Source: Tenacibaculum sp. MAR_2010_89
Lineage (GTDB): Bacteria; Bacteroidota; Bacteroidia; Flavobacteriales; Flavobacteriaceae
Assembly (NCBI RefSeq): GCF_900105985.1
Contig: NZ_FNUB01000005.1
Span: 1,302,001-1,366,000, forward strand
DNA length: 64,000 nt
Reading direction: 5' to 3'
Every line of letters begins with the position of its first letter. Position 1 is the stretch's first letter. The notes under the pieces are model-generated. The model had not been told where the DNA came from and made no database searches. It worked only from the letters and a program-made list of their open reading frames with translations. The position numbers were made by a program, and so were the translations under genes. Positions 60,794 through 64,000 of the stretch are shown one piece after another.

Positions 60794-62386
60794 TTAAGCT
60801 ATTGGCCCTCCTTTAATAATTTCTTCACTTGCCATTTCTTCAAATTGAGCAAAATTCTTTCTAAATGAAGTAGCTAATTCCATTGCTTTAGCATCATAAG
60901 CATCTTTGTCTGCCCATGTTTGTTTAGGATTTAAAACTTCATCAGGAACATTTTCACAAGTTGTAGGCATTGATAATCCAAATATTGGATGTTGTACAAA
61001 TTCAACATTTTCTAGCTTACCTTCTAAAGCTTCAGTAATCATAGCACGCGTATGCTTTAATTTCATTCTACTTCCTGTACCATAAGAACCACCAGTCCAT
61101 CCTGTATTAATTAACCATACATTTACACCAGCTTCTTGCATTTTATTACTTAGCATTTCAGCATAACGAGTTGGATGTAAAGGCATGAATGGAGCACCAA
61201 AACAAGCAGAAAAACTTGGTAAAGGTTCATTAATTCCAGCTTCAGTACCCGCCACTTTAGCTGTATAACCAGAAATAAAATGGTAAGCAGCTTGACCAGG
61301 TGTTAATTTAGATATTGGAGGCAATACACCAAAAGCATCAGCAGTTAAAAAGAAAATGTTTTTAGGATTCTTTCCTATTGATGGTTTTTGAATGTTTTCA
61401 ATATGATAAATAGGGTAGCTTACACGAGTGTTTTGAGTAATTGAAGTATTATGGAAATCAACATCTGCTTTTTCATCCATTACAATGTTCTCTAATATTG
61501 CACCACGCTTTATTGCTCCGTAAATTTCAGGTTCTTTTTCTTGAGATAAGTCAATTACTTTAGCATAACAACCTCCTTCAAAGTTAAAAACAGTGTTTTC
61601 AGAAGTCCAACCATGTTCATCGTCTCCAATTAAACTACGGTTTGGATCTGTAGATAAAGTAGTTTTACCAGTACCTGATAAACCAAAGAAAATGGCAGTA
61701 TCACCATCTTTTCCAATATTAGCAGAACAGTGCATTGGTAATGTGTTTTTATCAACAGGTAAAATGAAATTTAAAGCAGAGAAAATTCCTTTTTTAATTT
61801 CACCAGTATAGCCAGTACCTCCAATTAAAGCTATTTTTTTACTAAAATTTAAAATAGCAAAATTATGTTGACGTGTACCATCTACTTCAGGGTTTGCCAT
61901 AAATCCAGGAGCATTAACGACAGTCCATTCAGGAGAGAATCCTTTTAACTCTTCTTCCGTTGGACGTAAAAACATGTTGTAAGCAAACATGTTACTCCAA
62001 GGATATTCGTTTACGACTCTAATGTTTAATTTATAGTCTTCATCAGCACAAGCATAACTATCTCTAACAAAAACCTCTTTATTTGAAAGATAAGAAGTAA
62101 CCTTATCGTATAATTTATCAAACTTTTCGGAATCGAAAGGGATGTTTATATCTCCCCACCAAATTTCATCTTTGGTGATATCGTCTTTAACGATAAATCG
62201 ATCCATAGGAGAACGTCCTGTAAATTCACCTGTTTTTACTGCTAATGCACCAAAACTAGTATTTTCTCCTTGTTCTTTTTCAATAGTAATATCATGCAAC
62301 TCGTCTGAAGTCAATTGATAACGCACCGTAGCATCTTTAATACCTAGGCTGTCTATCGAAATCGTTTTCGCATCAAGATTTGTCAT
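60794..62386 (-). CDS. pckA: phosphoenolpyruvate carboxykinase (ATP)
   Basis: Makes PEP from oxaloacetate with ATP, the entry step of gluconeogenesis. It has 530 residues. Kinase-1a P-loop [23 protein letters not shown] and the K-V-A-G-T-E region, all typical of the ATP type. TATTTTTG lies at 62419-62426 on the minus strand, 33 bp upstream of the ATG. Confidence 0.97.
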   Translation of the reverse strand: MTNLDAKTISIDSLGIKDATVRYQLTSDELHDITIEKEQGENTSFGALAVKTGEFTGRSPMDRFIVKDDITKDEIWWGDINIPFDSEKFDKLYDKVTSYLSNKEVFVRDSYACADEDYKLNIRVVNEYPWSNMFAYNMFLRPTEEELKGFSPEWTVVNAPGFMANPEVDGTRQHNFAILNFSKKIALIGGTGYTGEIKKGIFSALNFILPVDKNTLPMHCSANIGKDGDTAIFFGLSGTGKTTLSTDPNRSLIGDDEHGWTSENTVFNFEGGCYAKVIDLSQEKEPEIYGAIKRGAILENIVMDEKADVDFHNTSITQNTRVSYPIYHIENIQKPSIGKNPKNIFFLTADAFGVLPPISKLTPGQAAYHFISGYTAKVAGTEAGINEPLPSFSACFGAPFMPLHPTRYAEMLSNKMQEAGVNVWLINTGWTGGSYGTGSRMKLKHTRAMITEALEGKLENVEFVQHPIFGLSMPTTCENVPDEVLNPKQTWADKDAYDAKAMELATSFRKNFAQFEEMASEEIIKGGPIA

Positions 62387-62470
62387 CTTAAAATATTTTA
62401 GTTGTGTTTTATTTGGGACAAAAATAGTTCTTTTTGTTAAAACACCTGATACATCAGCAAATTTTATTAA

Positions 62471-62854
62471 CTATTCATTCTTAATAACTTTCTTTAAAAA
62501 ATAAAAAGAGGTTAAAAACCAACCTAAAATTAATAATAGTCCCCCCAATGGTGTAATGAACCAAATATATTTAGCAGGAACACTTAGTAGCTGGATAGCG
62601 TAGATAGATCCAGAGAATAAAATAATACCAATGATTACTAAAAGACTTATTTTATGCTTAAAGGAGGTGGTTATTTGATTACTTACATTTATGAATAATA
62701 AAAAAAGAGCATGATACATTTGATATTTCACAGCTGTTTCAAAGCTATTTAAAGCTTCTGGGCTTAATTTATTTTTTAAAGCATGTGCACCAAATGCACC
62801 TAGAACCACTGCTACTGCTCCTAAAACTGAAGCTATTGTTAAATTTTTATACAT
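62471..62854 (-). CDS. DUF423 domain-containing membrane protein
   Basis: 127 residues with four hydrophobic helices and the family opening G-A-V-A-V-V-L-G-A-F-G-A-H-A-L-K. Function unknown, small inner-membrane protein. Probable divergent promoter with the next gene; TACTTTTG box at 62918-62925 on the minus strand. Confidence 0.92.
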   Translation of the reverse strand: MYKNLTIASVLGAVAVVLGAFGAHALKNKLSPEALNSFETAVKYQMYHALFLLFINVSNQITTSFKHKISLLVIIGIILFSGSIYAIQLLSVPAKYIWFITPLGGLLLILGWFLTSFYFLKKVIKNE

Positions 62855-62935
62855 TTTTAAAGTTTTTGTTTAAAATTAAACTTTTTTAACGATATTGCTA
62901 CCCTAAATTAATAAGAACAAAAGTACATTATATAG

Positions 62936-64000
62936 ATGAAAAATATATTGATTATTGGTGCTGGAAGATCTAGTTCTTCGCTTATAAAATATTTGTTAGA
63001 TAAGTCTTCAACAGAAAATCTACATATTACTATTGGAGATGTATCAGAAGAAAATGCATTGTCGAAAATTAATGGGCATAAAAATGCATCAGCAATTAAG
63101 TTAGATGTATTTAAAGAAGAGGAAAGAATAGCCGCGATAAAAAAAGCTGATATTGTGATATCAATGTTACCTGCACGTTTCCATATAGAGGTAGCAAAAG
63201 ATTGTGTTACTTATAGTAAACATATGGTTACTGCATCTTATATTTCTGAAGAGATGAAAGCTTTGGATGCCCAAGTAAAATCGAAGGGCTTAGTTTTCAT
63301 GAATGAAATTGGTTTAGACCCAGGGATTGATCATATGAGTGCTATGCAAGTAATTGATAGAATTAAAGATGATTCAGGTAAAATGTTACTGTTTGAATCT
63401 TTTTGTGGAGGTTTGGTAGCTCCTGAGAGTGATACTAATTTATGGAACTATAAGTTTACCTGGAATCCAAGAAATGTAGTTTTAGCAGGGCAAGGAGGTG
63501 CTTCTATGTTTATTCAAGAAGGGACTTATAAATATATACCTTACCATAAATTGTTTAGAAGAACAGAGTTTTTAACGATTAATGGAAGTGGGAAATTTGA
63601 AGCTTATGCTAATAGAGATTCTTTAAAGTATAGAAGTATTTATGGATTGGAAGACATAGAAACAATGTACAGAGGAACGGTACGTAAAGTTGGTTTTTCT
63701 AGAGCTTGGAATGTATTTGTTCAGTTAGGAATGACTGATGATTCTTATACTATTGAGGATTCTGAAAATATGAGTTACCGTGATTTTACAAACTTATTTT
63801 TGGCATACTCTCCTTCTGACTCAGTTGAGTTAAAGTTTCGTTCTTATTTAAAAATTGACCAAGATGATATAATGTGGGATAAATTTTTAGAGTTAGATAT
63901 TTTTAATCCAGAGAAGAAAGTAAACTTAAAGAATGCAACACCAGCACAAATTTTACAAAAGATATTAATGGATTCTTGGACTTTAGAAAAAGAAGATAAA
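62936..64000 (+). CDS. saccharopine dehydrogenase family protein, 3' part outside window
   Basis: ATG at 62936-62938. 355 codons are visible and the frame is still open at the right edge. Rossmann start M-K-N-I-L-I-I-G-A-G-R-S-S-S-S-L, D-P-G-I-D-H-M-S-A-M and the C-terminal G-G-L-V-A-P-E-S-D-T-N-L-W-N-Y-K-F-T-W-N-P match saccharopine dehydrogenase-like proteins. Whether it acts in lysine metabolism cannot be decided from sequence. Confidence 0.88.
   Translation, partial: MKNILIIGAGRSSSSLIKYLLDKSSTENLHITIGDVSEENALSKINGHKNASAIKLDVFKEEERIAAIKKADIVISMLPARFHIEVAKDCVTYSKHMVTASYISEEMKALDAQVKSKGLVFMNEIGLDPGIDHMSAMQVIDRIKDDSGKMLLFESFCGGLVAPESDTNLWNYKFTWNPRNVVLAGQGGASMFIQEGTYKYIPYHKLFRRTEFLTINGSGKFEAYANRDSLKYRSIYGLEDIETMYRGTVRKVGFSRAWNVFVQLGMTDDSYTIEDSENMSYRDFTNLFLAYSPSDSVELKFRSYLKIDQDDIMWDKFLELDIFNPEKKVNLKNATPAQILQKILMDSWTLEKEDK

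Overview
The window is one chromosomal segment of a low-GC marine-type Flavobacteriaceae bacterium (Bacteroidota); a Tenacibaculum/Polaribacter-like relative is my guess, not something the sequence proves. The evidence is consistent: a type IX secretion C-terminal domain on a metalloprotease, GLPGLI-family proteins next to TonB-receptor-like barrels, a TamL lipoprotein, a DAHP synthase-chorismate mutase fusion, A-rich rather than Shine-Dalgarno ribosome sites, and promoters of the flavobacterial type (-33 TTG, -7 TAnnTTTG), seen most clearly before the aromatic leader, trxA, queA and one tRNA-Asp gene.

Layout. 0-5 kb: accD (partial), class II aldolase, tamL and a divergent SpoU methyltransferase. 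5-10.8 kb: a grasp-with-spasm RiPP operon (precursor, ATP-grasp, an uncatalogued 59-residue ORF, SPASM protein), then an outer-membrane barrel, a membrane-spanning LuxR-type regulator and a deoxynucleoside kinase. 11.4-19.1 kb: a two-component system divergent from a thioredoxin-GLPGLI-GLPGLI-barrel operon, with TTAAC repeats at 10-bp steps in the gap between them. 19.1-27.2 kb: secreted metalloprotease, lipB, YceI lipoprotein, tcdA-tatD-dtd-rsgA and DUF5995. 27.3-31.4 kb: the aromatic amino-acid operon (prephenate dehydratase, aminotransferase, prephenate dehydrogenase, DAHP synthase/chorismate mutase), preceded by what reads as a complete leader-peptide attenuator. 31.5-49.8 kb: two tRNA-Asp genes and ordinary core genes (DUF58, M1 peptidase, trxA, metK, prenyl synthase, rlmN, queA, aroA, MazG-like, MFS, hemW, ruvC).

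49.9-59 kb is an accessory island: two paralogous LytTR response regulators, a TPR histidine kinase fused into the operon of the second, and five short, signal-less, beta-rich proteins on separate transcripts with long leaders. One is an AidA/PixA-family protein and four are unrecognised. Repeat elements and a shared GGGTACTT motif lie between them. 59-64 kb returns to core metabolism: adenine deaminase, PEP carboxykinase, DUF423 and a saccharopine-dehydrogenase-like gene cut by the window end.

The best candidates for something new are the Phe/Tyr attenuator at 31.25-31.45 kb, the LytTR/small-protein island at 50-59 kb, the 59-residue ORF in the RiPP operon, and the structured metK leader.
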